In this document: piece by piece, positions 39,912-53,167 of the stretch | Layout: each line of letters begins with the position of its first letter | How positions within the stretch are numbered: position 1 is the first letter of the stretch | DNA from: Favolaschia claudopus | Lineage: Eukaryota; Basidiomycota; Agaricomycetes; Agaricales; Mycenaceae | NCBI GenBank assembly: GCA_037176885.1 | Contig: JAWWNJ010000008.1 | Span: 3,180,284-3,244,283, forward strand | Reading direction: 5' to 3' | Length of the DNA stretch: 64,000 nt | Notes under the pieces: generated by a model | Databases searched by the model: none | What the model saw: only the letters and a program-made list of their open reading frames with translations | Told to the model about the DNA's origin: nothing | Translations under genes and position numbers: made by a program

Positions 39912-40703
39912 AATTGAGCACCGATTGGCTTGGGGATAGGCTCGAATTGAAGCGTTTGAGCAGGGCTATAAGATGACATCATCAGCGATCGAGTCGCAGG
40001 TCACCTGACATTCACGACTCGGTCAAACACTGCGTTCGAAGCCATACGGAATACACAAGGCAACCCCCAAGCACGGACGTTAAGGTTTGCGACAACACCC
40101 CAACAAGGACGTTAAGGTTAGTGGTCCCACTCCCCCGACGGAATCCACCAAAATCCAAAATTTTTTCGGCAGCTTCGGAAAGGAAACCGCGGTCCAAGCA
40201 ATCCAGCAAGGGAATGCACGGGTTAGATGCCGCAATCCAGCAAGACATTGGCGAACTAGCCACTCACAGCTGCCCGCTAGAACGTAAAGGAAATCACGGG
40301 TGACCGGAATGAACAGAGCGACGTAGTCAAGTGGACAAGGCAATAGACAGCAACACATCAAGAAGTACAATAGCAGGCAATCAACCCGGTCTGCCTAGTG
40401 AGTATCATCCCTTGCAACAACAAGGCGATCAACACAGTCCGACCCTGTCGAACACACTTGGAGTGCTATACACTCGGAGCAGCAACTGCTTGCCTTGCAG
40501 TTTTGATTTCTACAAAACGACCCCGCACCAAGCCAACTTGCATCACCGCAAATACATCCGTCTGAGCAGCTATAAGGAACGGAGATGGCTCATAGCAGAA
40601 TCAGCCTAGTGTCACCGCAAATGCCCGAACAGGTCTCGTTGACTTGCTATATTGACTTGGAGGGAAACCGTACAGCTTGGACCGGATCCTGACTACGACA
40701 ATC
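39912..40703 (+). repeat. U17, truncated 792-bp unit
   Basis: Third copy of the same 1944-bp deletion (junction near 40598), again followed by an AGTTGAG start. Confidence 0.95.
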
Positions 40704-43439
40704 AGTTGAGCACCGATTGGCTTGGGGATAGGCTCGAATTGAAGCGTTTGAGCAGGGCTATAAGATGACATCATCAGCGATCGAGTCGCAGGTCACCTGA
40801 CATTCACGACTCGGTCAAACACTGCGTTCGAAGCCATACGGAATACACAAGGCAACCCCCAAGCACGGACGTTAAGGTTTGCGACAACACCCCAACAAGG
40901 ACGTTAAGGTTAGTGGTCCCACTCCCCCGACGGAATCCACCAAAATCCAAAATTTTTTCGGCAGCTTCGGAAAGGAAACCGCGGTCCAAGCAATCCAGCA
41001 AGGGAATGCACGGGTTAGATGCCGCAATCCAGCAAGACATTGGCGAACTAGCCACTCACAGCTGCCCGCTAGAACGTAAAGGAAATCACGGGTGACCGGA
41101 ATGAACAGAGCGACGTAGTCAAGTGGACAAGGCAATAGACAGCAACACATCAAGAAGTACAATAGCAGGCAATCAACCCGGTCTGCCTAGTGAGTATCAT
41201 CCCTTGCAACAACAAGGCGATCAACACAGTCCGACCCTGTCGAACACACTTGGAGTGCTATACACTCGGAGCAGCAACTGCTTGCCTTGCAGTTTTGATT
41301 TCTACAAAACGACCCCGCACCAAGCCAACTTGCATCACCGCAAATACATCCGTCTGAGCAGCTATAAGGAACGGAGATGGCTCATAGCAGGCACAACTAC
41401 TGGTCTTCAAGGGCTTTGTTTGAGTCTCCAACAATCGACCAATAGGTCTCAATGGCGACATAGATCCAAGTCAGTCAATCCAACCGGAATCACCCTATCT
41501 TTGGCAGTTATGCACCGATTACCATGGTTGTAGGCTTGAATTAAAGCGTTTGACTAGGCCTATAATGGTGGGTCATGGGTGGCTTAGTCTAGCTACGGTA
41601 ATGGGGAATTCTGCGCAGAATTCCTGCCAACAGGGCCCGAAAACAGTGGAATTCTGGGCGAAATAGACAGCGTGGGAGGGAATTCTGGGCGAATCATTTC
41701 AAACACCCCCCAAATGCCAGCAGACTGTGGAATTCTGGGCGATTGACACAAGTCCCTGGAATCACCTGTGTGGAAAAAATTATAAGCACTAGCGACCAAC
41801 TAAAAGGAACGGAACGAACTCAACTCTTATAGCCCAAAGCCAAGCCTTATAATAAATGCAACTCAAAGGAAACCCTCCCAGCCAACTCAAACGCCGAAAC
41901 GAATTATTATAATGGCACACGAGCCCTTATAATTAATGCCAATTGAAAAGCATTATTATAGTCAACGCTCTAGCACTATAATGACGGTGCAGAAAAATAT
42001 TGCTGGAACCAAATATGTCCCAAATGGCTTACAAACCATGGTAGAGTCACTGCGAATGCCCTGACAGGTCTCGTTGACTTGGTATATGGGCTCGAACGGA
42101 AACCGTAGGCAAAAACCGAAACTCTGATAGCAGAGTCAATTGTGCACCGATTGCCTTGACTGTAGGCTCGAATTGAAGCGTTTGAATAGGGCTACAAGGG
42201 TGGACTATGACCGGCTGAAGCGAAGTACTTCAAGGTACTCAAGTACTGGGACGCGTTGAATATATACGGTCATTTGCGAGCAGACACAAGGGCACTGGAT
42301 CAATTGAATACGTCTCACTGATAGGCCTTCAAAACCGCACATTACAGGTCTCTGGTGTCCTGGCAAGGTTTAGGGATATCGACTTCAACGGGTATAGACA
42401 CTGCGTAAACCCAAACACGCCGATCGAAGCTATACGGAATCCAGGAAGGCAACACCAGAGCAGGGACGTTAAGGTTGGCAACAACCCAACAGCACGGACG
42501 TTAAGGTTAGCGACCCCACTCGCCCGACGGAATTCACCAAAATCCAAAATTTTTTCGGCAGCTTCGGAAAGGAAATCGAAGAGCACGCAATCCAGCAAGG
42601 CAGTGTACGGGTTAACAACGGAATCCAGCAAGACATTGGCGAACTAGCCGCTCATAGCTCCCCGCTAGAACGTAAAGGAAACCAAGGTCATCGGAGTCAG
42701 GGAAAAGACGTATCCAAGCAGCAACCAACCATTATAAGGCCAGAGACTACAGAGCCTCAGTACAACACTTCAAACAGTACAGACATTCAGTGAAGGTCAA
42801 GCATTATTATAAGGCCAGAATAGCACTCGATACAACCATCACCCTATAGCGTTCAAGTGAGTCAATGCATTGAACCAGCCCAGTGATCACCATTGAGCCC
42901 ATCTACTAAGAGCCAGAGTCAGCATCTTATAATGGAACAAAGTCTAGCTATCTTACCCGAGAATGCGGTGCCGCATTCCTTGCAAAAGGTCCCCAAAAGT
43001 GCGGGGATTCGCTGGAATTCGGGTGGGCACTGGCAGCGTGGGAGGGAATTCGGAGGGGCACTAATTCAAACACCTCCTAATCCGACTGACTTGGTGGAAT
43101 TCGGAGGGGCACGTGGAATCGGGAGGGGCAAGCAATCTGACCCCCCAAGGCAAAAACGAAAACGGAATCTTATAGTCACCAGCAAGGCCTTATAAGAATT
43201 GCGACTCACTGCCAAAAAAAATTATAAGCCAGAGCCAAGGCTTATAAGAAATGCAATTAAATCAGCCACCGTCAAGGCCTCCTGAGCAATCGGGAAAAAA
43301 TGGTGGAGACCAAAAGGGTGCCAAATAGCCTACAAATCAGCCTAGTGTCACCGCAAATGCCCGAACAGGTCTCGTTGACTTGCTATATTGACTTGGAGGG
43401 AAACCGTACAGCTTGGACCGGATCCTGACTACGACAATC
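40704..43439 (+). repeat. U18, full 2736-bp unit
   Basis: Exact-length copy; starts AGTTGAG, otherwise U1-like. Confidence 0.95.
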
Positions 43440-46175
43440 AATTGAGCACCGATTGGCTTGGGGATAGGCTCGAATTGAAGCGTTTGAGCAGGGCTATAAG
43501 ATGACATCATCAGCGATCGAGTCGCAGGTCACCTGACATTCACGACTCGGTCAAACACTGCGTTCGAAGCCATACGGAATACACAAGGCAACCCCCAAGC
43601 ACGGACGTTAAGGTTTGCGACAACACCCCAACAAGGACGTTAAGGTTAGTGGTCCCACTCCCCCGACGGAATCCACCAAAATCCAAAATTTTTTCGGCAG
43701 CTTCGGAAAGGAAACCGCGGTCCAAGCAATCCAGCAAGGGAATGCACGGGTTAGATGCCGCAATCCAGCAAGACATTGGCGAACTAGCCACTCACAGCTG
43801 CCCGCTAGAACGTAAAGGAAATCACGGGTGACCGGAATGAACAGAGCGACGTAGTCAAGTGGACAAGGCAATAGACAGCAACACATCAAGAAGTACAATA
43901 GCAGGCAATCAACCCGGTCTGCCTAGTGAGTATCATCCCTTGCAACAACAAGGCGATCAACACAGTCCGACCCTGTCGAACACACTTGGAGTGCTATACA
44001 CTCGGAGCAGCAACTGCTTGCCTTGCAGTTTTGATTTCTACAAAACGACCCCGCACCAAGCCAACTTGCATCACCGCAAATACATCCGTCTGAGCAGCTA
44101 TAAGGAACGGAGATGGCTCATAGCAGGCACAACTACTGGTCTTCAAGGGCTTTGTTTGAGTCTCCAACAATCGACCAATAGGTCTCAATGGCGACATAGA
44201 TCCAAGTCAGTCAATCCAACCGGAATCACCCTATCTTTGGCAGTTATGCACCGATTACCATGGTTGTAGGCTTGAATTAAAGCGTTTGACTAGGCCTATA
44301 ATGGTGGGTCATGGGTGGCTTAGTCTAGCTACGGTAATGGGGAATTCTGCGCAGAATTCCTGCCAACAGGGCCCGAAAACAGTGGAATTCTGGGCGAAAT
44401 AGACAGCGTGGGAGGGAATTCTGGGCGAATCATTTCAAACACCCCCCAAATGCCAGCAGACTGTGGAATTCTGGGCGATTGACACAAGTCCCTGGAATCA
44501 CCTGTGTGGAAAAAATTATAAGCACTAGCGACCAACTAAAAGGAACGGAACGAACTCAACTCTTATAGCCCAAAGCCAAGCCTTATAATAAATGCAACTC
44601 AAAGGAAACCCTCCCAGCCAACTCAAACGCCGAAACGAATTATTATAATGGCACACGAGCCCTTATAATTAATGCCAATTGAAAAGCATTATTATAGTCA
44701 ACGCTCTAGCACTATAATGACGGTGCAGAAAAATATTGCTGGAACCAAATATGTCCCAAATGGCTTACAAACCATGGTAGAGTCACTGCGAATGCCCTGA
44801 CAGGTCTCGTTGACTTGGTATATGGGCTCGAACGGAAACCGTAGGCAAAAACCGAAACTCTGATAGCAGAGTCAATTGTGCACCGATTGCCTTGACTGTA
44901 GGCTCGAATTGAAGCGTTTGAATAGGGCTACAAGGGTGGACTATGACCGGCTGAAGCGAAGTACTTCAAGGTACTCAAGTACTGGGACGCGTTGAATATA
45001 TACGGTCATTTGCGAGCAGACACAAGGGCACTGGATCAATTGAATACGTCTCACTGATAGGCCTTCAAAACCGCACATTACAGGTCTCTGGTGTCCTGGC
45101 AAGGTTTAGGGATATCGACTTCAACGGGTATAGACACTGCGTAAACCCAAACACGCCGATCGAAGCTATACGGAATCCAGGAAGGCAACACCAGAGCAGG
45201 GACGTTAAGGTTGGCAACAACCCAACAGCACGGACGTTAAGGTTAGCGACCCCACTCGCCCGACGGAATTCACCAAAATCCAAAATTTTTTCGGCAGCTT
45301 CGGAAAGGAAATCGAAGAGCACGCAATCCAGCAAGGCAGTGTACGGGTTAACAACGGAATCCAGCAAGACATTGGCGAACTAGCCGCTCATAGCTCCCCG
45401 CTAGAACGTAAAGGAAACCAAGGTCATCGGAGTCAGGGAAAAGACGTATCCAAGCAGCAACCAACCATTATAAGGCCAGAGACTACAGAGCCTCAGTACA
45501 ACACTTCAAACAGTACAGACATTCAGTGAAGGTCAAGCATTATTATAAGGCCAGAATAGCACTCGATACAACCATCACCCTATAGCGTTCAAGTGAGTCA
45601 ATGCATTGAACCAGCCCAGTGATCACCATTGAGCCCATCTACTAAGAGCCAGAGTCAGCATCTTATAATGGAACAAAGTCTAGCTATCTTACCCGAGAAT
45701 GCGGTGCCGCATTCCTTGCAAAAGGTCCCCAAAAGTGCGGGGATTCGCTGGAATTCGGGTGGGCACTGGCAGCGTGGGAGGGAATTCGGAGGGGCACTAA
45801 TTCAAACACCTCCTAATCCGACTGACTTGGTGGAATTCGGAGGGGCACGTGGAATCGGGAGGGGCAAGCAATCTGACCCCCCAAGGCAAAAACGAAAACG
45901 GAATCTTATAGTCACCAGCAAGGCCTTATAAGAATTGCGACTCACTGCCAAAAAAAATTATAAGCCAGAGCCAAGGCTTATAAGAAATGCAATTAAATCA
46001 GCCACCGTCAAGGCCTCCTGAGCAATCGGGAAAAAATGGTGGAGACCAAAAGGGTGCCAAATAGCCTACAAATCAGCCTAGTGTCACCGCAAATGCCCGA
46101 ACAGGTCTCGTTGACTTGCTATATTGACTTGGAGGGAAACCGTACAGCTTGGACCGGATCCTGACTACGACAATC
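43440..46175 (+). repeat. U19, full 2736-bp unit
   Basis: Exact-length, U1-like. Confidence 0.95.
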
Positions 46176-48911
46176 AATTGAGCACCGATTGGCTTGGGGA
46201 TAGGCTCGAATTGAAGCGTTTGAGCAGGGCTATAAGATGACATCATCAGCGATCGAGTCGCAGGTCACCTGACATTCACGACTCGGTCAAACACTGCGTT
46301 CGAAGCCATACGGAATACACAAGGCAACCCCCAAGCACGGACGTTAAGGTTTGCGACAACACCCCAACAAGGACGTTAAGGTTAGTGGTCCCACTCCCCC
46401 GACGGAATCCACCAAAATCCAAAATTTTTTCGGCAGCTTCGGAAAGGAAACCGCGGTCCAAGCAATCCAGCAAGGGAATGCACGGGTTAGATGCCGCAAT
46501 CCAGCAAGACATTGGCGAACTAGCCACTCACAGCTGCCCGCTAGAACGTAAAGGAAATCACGGGTGACCGGAATGAACAGAGCGACGTAGTCAAGTGGAC
46601 AAGGCAATAGACAGCAACACATCAAGAAGTACAATAGCAGGCAATCAACCCGGTCTGCCTAGTGAGTATCATCCCTTGCAACAACAAGGCGATCAACACA
46701 GTCCGACCCTGTCGAACACACTTGGAGTGCTATACACTCGGAGCAGCAACTGCTTGCCTTGCAGTTTTGATTTCTACAAAACGACCCCGCACCAAGCCAA
46801 CTTGCATCACCGCAAATACATCCGTCTGAGCAGCTATAAGGAACGGAGATGGCTCATAGCAGGCACAACTACTGGTCTTCAAGGGCTTTGTTTGAGTCTC
46901 CAACAATCGACCAATAGGTCTCAATGGCGACATAGATCCAAGTCAGTCAATCCAACCGGAATCACCCTATCTTTGGCAGTTATGCACCGATTACCATGGT
47001 TGTAGGCTTGAATTAAAGCGTTTGACTAGGCCTATAATGGTGGGTCATGGGTGGCTTAGTCTAGCTACGGTAATGGGGAATTCTGCGCAGAATTCCTGCC
47101 AACAGGGCCCGAAAACAGTGGAATTCTGGGCGAAATAGACAGCGTGGGAGGGAATTCTGGGCGAATCATTTCAAACACCCCCCAAATGCCAGCAGACTGT
47201 GGAATTCTGGGCGATTGACACAAGTCCCTGGAATCACCTGTGTGGAAAAAATTATAAGCACTAGCGACCAACTAAAAGGAACGGAACGAACTCAACTCTT
47301 ATAGCCCAAAGCCAAGCCTTATAATAAATGCAACTCAAAGGAAACCCTCCCAGCCAACTCAAACGCCGAAACGAATTATTATAATGGCACACGAGCCCTT
47401 ATAATTAATGCCAATTGAAAAGCATTATTATAGTCAACGCTCTAGCACTATAATGACGGTGCAGAAAAATATTGCTGGAACCAAATATGTCCCAAATGGC
47501 TTACAAACCATGGTAGAGTCACTGCGAATGCCCTGACAGGTCTCGTTGACTTGGTATATGGGCTCGAACGGAAACCGTAGGCAAAAACCGAAACTCTGAT
47601 AGCAGAGTCAATTGTGCACCGATTGCCTTGACTGTAGGCTCGAATTGAAGCGTTTGAATAGGGCTACAAGGGTGGACTATGACCGGCTGAAGCGAAGTAC
47701 TTCAAGGTACTCAAGTACTGGGACGCGTTGAATATATACGGTCATTTGCGAGCAGACACAAGGGCACTGGATCAATTGAATACGTCTCACTGATAGGCCT
47801 TCAAAACCGCACATTACAGGTCTCTGGTGTCCTGGCAAGGTTTAGGGATATCGACTTCAACGGGTATAGACACTGCGTAAACCCAAACACGCCGATCGAA
47901 GCTATACGGAATCCAGGAAGGCAACACCAGAGCAGGGACGTTAAGGTTGGCAACAACCCAACAGCACGGACGTTAAGGTTAGCGACCCCACTCGCCCGAC
48001 GGAATTCACCAAAATCCAAAATTTTTTCGGCAGCTTCGGAAAGGAAATCGAAGAGCACGCAATCCAGCAAGGCAGTGTACGGGTTAACAACGGAATCCAG
48101 CAAGACATTGGCGAACTAGCCGCTCATAGCTCCCCGCTAGAACGTAAAGGAAACCAAGGTCATCGGAGTCAGGGAAAAGACGTATCCAAGCAGCAACCAA
48201 CCATTATAAGGCCAGAGACTACAGAGCCTCAGTACAACACTTCAAACAGTACAGACATTCAGTGAAGGTCAAGCATTATTATAAGGCCAGAATAGCACTC
48301 GATACAACCATCACCCTATAGCGTTCAAGTGAGTCAATGCATTGAACCAGCCCAGTGATCACCATTGAGCCCATCTACTAAGAGCCAGAGTCAGCATCTT
48401 ATAATGGAACAAAGTCTAGCTATCTTACCCGAGAATGCGGTGCCGCATTCCTTGCAAAAGGTCCCCAAAAGTGCGGGGATTCGCTGGAATTCGGGTGGGC
48501 ACTGGCAGCGTGGGAGGGAATTCGGAGGGGCACTAATTCAAACACCTCCTAATCCGACTGACTTGGTGGAATTCGGAGGGGCACGTGGAATCGGGAGGGG
48601 CAAGCAATCTGACCCCCCAAGGCAAAAACGAAAACGGAATCTTATAGTCACCAGCAAGGCCTTATAAGAATTGCGACTCACTGCCAAAAAAAATTATAAG
48701 CCAGAGCCAAGGCTTATAAGAAATGCAATTAAATCAGCCACCGTCAAGGCCTCCTGAGCAATCGGGAAAAAATGGTGGAGACCAAAAGGGTGCCAAATAG
48801 CCTACAAATCAGCCTAGTGTCACCGCAAATGCCCGAACAGGTCTCGTTGACTTGCTATATTGACTTGGAGGGAAACCGTACAGCTTGGACCGGATCCTGA
48901 CTACGACAATC
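46176..48911 (+). repeat. U20, full 2736-bp unit
   Basis: Exact-length, U1-like; the last complete unit before the diverged island. Confidence 0.95.
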
Positions 48912-49494
48912 AATTGAGCACCGATTGGCTTGGGGATAGGCTCGAATTGAAGCGTTTGAGCAGGGCTATAAGATGACATCATCAGCGATCGAGTCGCAGG
49001 TCACCTGACATTCACGACTCGGTCAAACACTGCGTTCGAAGCCATACGGAATACACAAGGCAACCCCCAAGCACGGACGTTAAGGTTTGCGACAACACCC
49101 CAACAAGGACGTTAAGGTTAGTGGTCCCACTCCCCCGACGGAATCCACCAAAATCCAAAATTTTTTCGGCAGCTTCGGAAAGGAAACCGCGGTCCAAGCA
49201 ATCCAGCAAGGGAATGCACGGGTTAGATGCCGCAATCCAGCAAGACATTGGCGAACTAGCCACTCACAGCTGCCCGCTAGAACGTAAAGGAAATCACGGG
49301 TGACCGGAATGAACAGAGCGACGTAGTCAAGTGGACAAGGCAATAGACAGCAACACATCAAGAAGTACAATAGCAGGCAATCAACCCGGTCTGCCTAGTG
49401 AGTATCATCCCTTGCAACAACAAGGCGATCAACACAGTCCGACCCTGTCGAACACACTTGGAGTGCTATACACTCGGAGCAGCAACTGCTTGCC
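48912..49494 (+). repeat. U21, partial unit cut at unit position 583
   Basis: Matches the beta tail up to GCTTGCC and then switches to TAGCTATCTTACCCTGG, the start of diverged monomer d1. The rest of the beta tail (about 300 bp) is missing. The break falls exactly at a palindrome-module start. Confidence 0.93.
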
Positions 49495-49711
49495 TAGCTA
49501 TCTTACCCTGGAATTCGGCGCCGAATTCCTTGCAAAAGGGTCCCAAACGAGTGGAATTCGGGGCGACAACGACAGCGTGGGAGGGAATCCGGGGCGTCGC
49601 ATATAGAAACGCCTCCAAAATCCAAGGAATTCATGGAATCCGGGGCGTCACTTATGATTTTGGGACCATGTAGAGGGGAATTCGGAGCGACAACTGGAAT
49701 CCGGGGCGACA
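49495..49711 (+). promoter_or_regulatory. d1 palindrome module
   Basis: Perfect palindrome GGAATTCGGCGCCGAATTCC (49510-49529). Direct repeats of the GGAATTCGGGGCGACA type lie at 49553, 49584, 49635, 49677 and 49696, with an extra bare GGAATTC at 49626. The 43-, 31-, 51- and 19-bp distances are kept, and one additional repeat is present. Confidence 0.72.
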
Positions 49712-49755
49712 CGAATTTCCCCAGAATTTTCGGAGCAGAAACAAACACACAATAC

Positions 49756-49960
49756 TTATAACAACTGGCCACCGACTATAAGAAACGAACGAAACGAACC
49801 CAACTCTTATAGCCCAAAGCAAGGCCTTATAATAAATGCAACTCAAAGGAAACCCTCTCAGCCAACCCAATTGCTCAAACGAATTCTTATAACGGCCCAC
49901 GAGCCCTTATAATAACTGCCAACTCAAACCATTATTATAGTCACCGGTTGGAGACTATAA
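49756..49960 (+). promoter_or_regulatory. d1 cluster: four intact TTATA pairs
   Basis: Pairs at 49756/49776, 49807/49827, 49887/49907 and 49935/49955, every one 20 bp apart. This is the most complete form of the cluster in the window and shows what alpha has partly lost. Confidence 0.68.
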
Positions 49961-50992
49961 TGACAGTGGAGAAAAATATTGTTGGAACCAAATATGTGCC
50001 AAATGGTCTACAAACCATGGTAGTGTCACCGCGAATGGCCTGACGGGTCTCGTTGACTTGCTATATGGCCTCGAACGGAAATCGTAGGCAAAAACCGAAA
50101 CTCTGGTAGCGCAGTCAATCCTCCACCGATTGCCTTGGTTGTAGGCTCGAATTGAAGCGTTTGAATAGGGCTACAAGGGTGGACTATAATCGACCTTATC
50201 GAACAGCATCAACGGACTCAAGTACTAGGACGCGTTGAATATATACGGTCATTTGCGTCCAGACACAAGTGCACTGCATCAATTGAATACGTCTCACTGA
50301 TAGGCCTTCATAATCACGCATTACAAGTCTCTGGTGACCTGGCAAGGTTTAGGGATATCGACTTCAACGGGTATAGACACTGTGTAAGCCCAAACACGCC
50401 TATCGAAGCTATACGGAATCCAGCAAGGCAACACCAGAGCAGAGACGTTAAGGTTGGCGACAACCCAACAGCACAGACGTTAAGGTTAGCGGCCCCACTC
50501 CCCCGACGGAATTCACCAAAATCCAAAAAATTTTCGGCAGCTTCGGAAAGGAAATCGAAGAGCACGCAATCCAGCAAGGCAGTGTACGGGTTAACAACGG
50601 AATGCAGTAAGACATTGGCGAACTAGCCGCTCACAGCTGCCCGCTAGAACGTCAAGGAAACCAAGGTCATCGGAGTCAGGGAAGGGAAGTATTCAAGCAG
50701 CGACCAACCATTATAAGGCCACATAGCACAGAGACTCAATACAAGGCTTCAAGGGTCATCACAGTGAACAGGAGGACATATTCAAAGGCTAAGCAACCAT
50801 TATAAGGCCAGAACAGTACCCAGTACAACCAGAGCCTTATAGTGTTCAATTGAGTCAATACAATACAAGACTGTGTTGCACCAGCCAAATGAACACCGTT
50901 GAGCCCATGTACTAACAGCCAGAGTCAATGCCTTGTAATGGTGCAAAGCCTTGGTCATATAGCCTGGAATGTGGAGGGAAATCCAGAAAGAC

Positions 50993-51157
50993 TAGCTATC
51001 TTCCCCGGGAATTAGGGGCCTAATTCCGTGCCAAGGGGCCTCAAAACAGCGGAATTACGGGCAACAACGACAGCGTGGGAGGGAATTAGGGGCAACGCAT
51101 GAAAAACGCCTCCAGAATCTGGGGAATTAGGAGCAACAGCTGGAATCAGGAGCAACA
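50993..51157 (+). promoter_or_regulatory. d2 palindrome module
   Basis: The inverted pair GGAATTAGG-GG-CCTAATTCC (51008-51027) is followed by GGAATTACGGGCAACA (51051), GGAATTAGGGGCAACG (51082), GGAATTAGGAGCAACA (51123) and GGAATCAGGAGCAACA (51142). Twelve bases of the palindrome (GGAATTAGGGGC) equal the repeat at 51082. Distances are 43, 31, 41 and 19 bp. Confidence 0.72.
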
Positions 51158-51202
51158 GGAATCCTCCCAGAATCTTCGCAGTGCAAACAAAACACACAAT
51201 AA

Positions 51203-51330
51203 ATATAGTCGAACACAGCACCCTATAAGAAATCAAAAAGGACAACAGAATCTTATAGTCACCAGCCAGACCTTATAAGAATTGCGACTCACTGCCAAAA
51301 AAAATTATAAGCCAGAGCCAAGGCTTATAA
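51203..51330 (+). promoter_or_regulatory. d2 cluster of TTATA pairs
   Basis: ATATAG 51203 with CTATAA 51223, TTATAG 51253 with TTATAA 51273, and TTATAA 51305 with TTATAA 51325. All three pairs keep the 20-bp step. Confidence 0.65.
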
Positions 51331-51642
51331 GAATGCGATTGAACAGCCGACTCAAGCCATCGGGAAAAAATGGTGGAGACCAAAAGGGTGCCAAATAGCC
51401 TACAAACCAGCCTAGTGTCACCGCAAACACGCGAACAGGTCTCGTTGACTTGCTATATTGACTTGGATGGAAATCGTATAGCTTGGACCGAAAGCTTGGT
51501 ACGACAGTCAATTGTGCACCAATTGCCTTGGTTGTAGGCCCGAATGGAAGCGTTTGACGAGGACTATAAGACGATGTCATCAGCGATCGAGTCGCAGGTC
51601 ACCTGACATTCCCGACTTGGCCAAACACTGCGATCAAAGCCA

Positions 51643-51807
51643 TAGCTACGGTAATGGGGAATCCGTCGACGGATTCCGTGAAAGAGGCTGCTGAAACGGT
51701 GGAATTCAGCCCAAGGTTGACACCGTGGGAGGGAATTCGGCCCAAGATTGTCATTCGCCCTCTGAAACCACCGGAATTCACCCCAAGGACTGGAATCCAG
51801 CCCAATC
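51643..51807 (+). promoter_or_regulatory. d3 palindrome module
   Basis: Perfect palindrome GGAATCCGTCGACGGATTCC (51658-51677). Repeats GGAATTCAGCCCAAGG (51701), GGAATTCGGCCCAAGA (51732), GGAATTCACCCCAAGG (51773) and GGAATCCAGCCCAATC (51792) follow. The distances 43, 31, 41 and 19 are kept. This is the one module whose palindrome centre does not match its repeats well. Confidence 0.7.
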
Positions 51808-51846
51808 GAATCAGCACACCGTAATTGTCTGCTTGACTCAAAATAA

Positions 51847-51976
51847 TTATAAGCACTCACCCCTGACTAAAAGCAACAACAACAAAACACACTGACTCTT
51901 ATAGTCACAAGCAAGGCCCTATAAGAATTGCGACTCACTGCCCAAAAAAATTATAAGCCAGAGCCAAGGCTTATAA
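51847..51976 (+). promoter_or_regulatory. d3 cluster of TTATA pairs
   Basis: TTATAA 51847 with a decayed CTAAAA at 51867, TTATAG 51899 with CTATAA 51919, and TTATAA 51951 with TTATAA 51971. The 20-bp step holds in each. Confidence 0.64.
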
Positions 51977-52957
51977 GAGATGCGATTGAACGGCCGACTC
52001 AAGGCATCGGGAAAAATTGGTGGAATCCAAAAGGGTGTAAAATAGCCTGGGAATCAGCCTAGTATCACCGCAAATGCCCGAACAGGTCTCGTTGACGTGC
52101 TATATTGACTTGAACCAAAATCGTAAGGCAAAAAGCGAAACTGCAACATCACAGTCAATTGAGCACCGATTGCCTTGGTTGTAGGCTCGAATGGAAGCGT
52201 TTGACGAGGACAATCAGATGACATCATCAGCGATCGAGTCGCAGGTCACCTGACATTTACGACTTGGTCAAAGACTGCGTTCGAAGCCATACGGAATGCA
52301 CAAGGCAACCCCAAAGCACAGACGTTAAGGTTTGGGACAACTACCCAGCACAGATGTTAAGGTTAGTGGCCCCCCTCCCCCGACGGAATTCACCAGAATA
52401 TAAAATTTTTTCGGCAGCTTCGGAAAGGAAACCGTGGACCAAGCAATCCAGCAGGGCAATGCACGGGTTAGCACCGGAATCCAGCAAGACATTGGCGAAC
52501 TAGCCACTCCCAGCTGCCCGCTAGAACGTAAAGGAAGTCGCGGGTGACCGAGGCAATGGAAGCACGTACTCAAGTGTACAAGGCCATGGGCAACAATACA
52601 TGAAGAAGTCGGATAGCAGGCAATCAACCCAGGCTGCCTAGTGAGTATCATCCCTTGCAACAACAGCAACAGGCACATTCAGAGTGCTCTACCCACCAGG
52701 CCACTCAGACCCAGACTAGCAGGAGTCCGAGTCATACAACACAACCCCGTTTATCGACTCATCATCAGACGGACTTGTGGCAGTATACAGAGCATTATAG
52801 TGGGCAATATCTCATTGAAAGAGTCAAGTGAACACGCACTACCCACCAGACTCGTAGAACACCGCATCTGGCACCCACTCCGATAATCACTTGCCAAGCT
52901 AACAGGAGGCTATAACGACAGGGAATTGCGTGCCAAAGGAAGACACAAACTGCTGTC

Positions 52958-53123
52958 TAGCTACGGTAACGGGGGATTAGGCCCCTAATTCCTTGCAAAA
53001 GGGTCCCCAAACGAGTGGAATTACGCCCAACAACGACAGCGTGGGAGGGAATTAGGCCCAACACATGAAAAACGCCTCCAGAATCTAGGGAATTACGCCC
53101 AACAGCTGGAATTAGGCCCAACA
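52958..53123 (+). promoter_or_regulatory. d4 palindrome module
   Basis: The inverted pair GGATTAGG-CC-CCTAATTCC lies at about 52973-52992. Direct repeats alternate GGAATTACGCCCAACA (53017 and 53089) and GGAATTAGGCCCAACA (53048 and 53108). Distances are 44, 31, 41 and 19 bp. The AGGCCC of the palindrome is the AGGCCC of the repeats. Confidence 0.7.
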
Positions 53124-53167
53124 CGAATCCTCCCAGAATCTTCGCAGTAAGAACAAATGCGCAATAC

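Larger units (their letters stand above)
49495..50992 (+). repeat. Diverged monomer d1 (1498 bp, alpha-class)
   Basis: It follows the alpha order and ends in an alpha-type tail (GAGCCCATGTACTAAC near 50900), but differs from the array copies by frequent substitutions and indels. The palindrome is GGAATTCGGCGCCGAATTCC at 49510-49529. It has four complete TTATA pairs (49756-49960), more than alpha. Paired GACGTTAAGGTT lies at 50444 and 50476. The A/T tract is AAAAAATTTT, still 10 bp. Confidence 0.9.
50993..51642 (+). repeat. Diverged monomer d2 (650 bp, truncated, beta-class)
   Basis: It begins TAGCTATCTTCCCC and has the beta-type TTATA region and conserved block. It stops at GAAGCCATA-like sequence (CAAAGCCA), just before the GACGTTAAGGTT pair, where d3 begins. 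The palindrome arms GGAATTAGG and CCTAATTCC (51008-51027) surround a GG centre. Confidence 0.88.
51643..52957 (+). repeat. Diverged monomer d3 (1315 bp, beta-class)
   Basis: Palindrome GGAATCCGTCGACGGATTCC at 51658-51677. The downstream order is beta-like, with a beta-type tail (CAAGTGTACAAGG to TTGCAACAACAGC, about 52570-52670) that then diverges. The GACGTTAAGGTT pair is at 52321 and 52353 (the second copy reads GATGTTAAGGTT). Confidence 0.88.
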
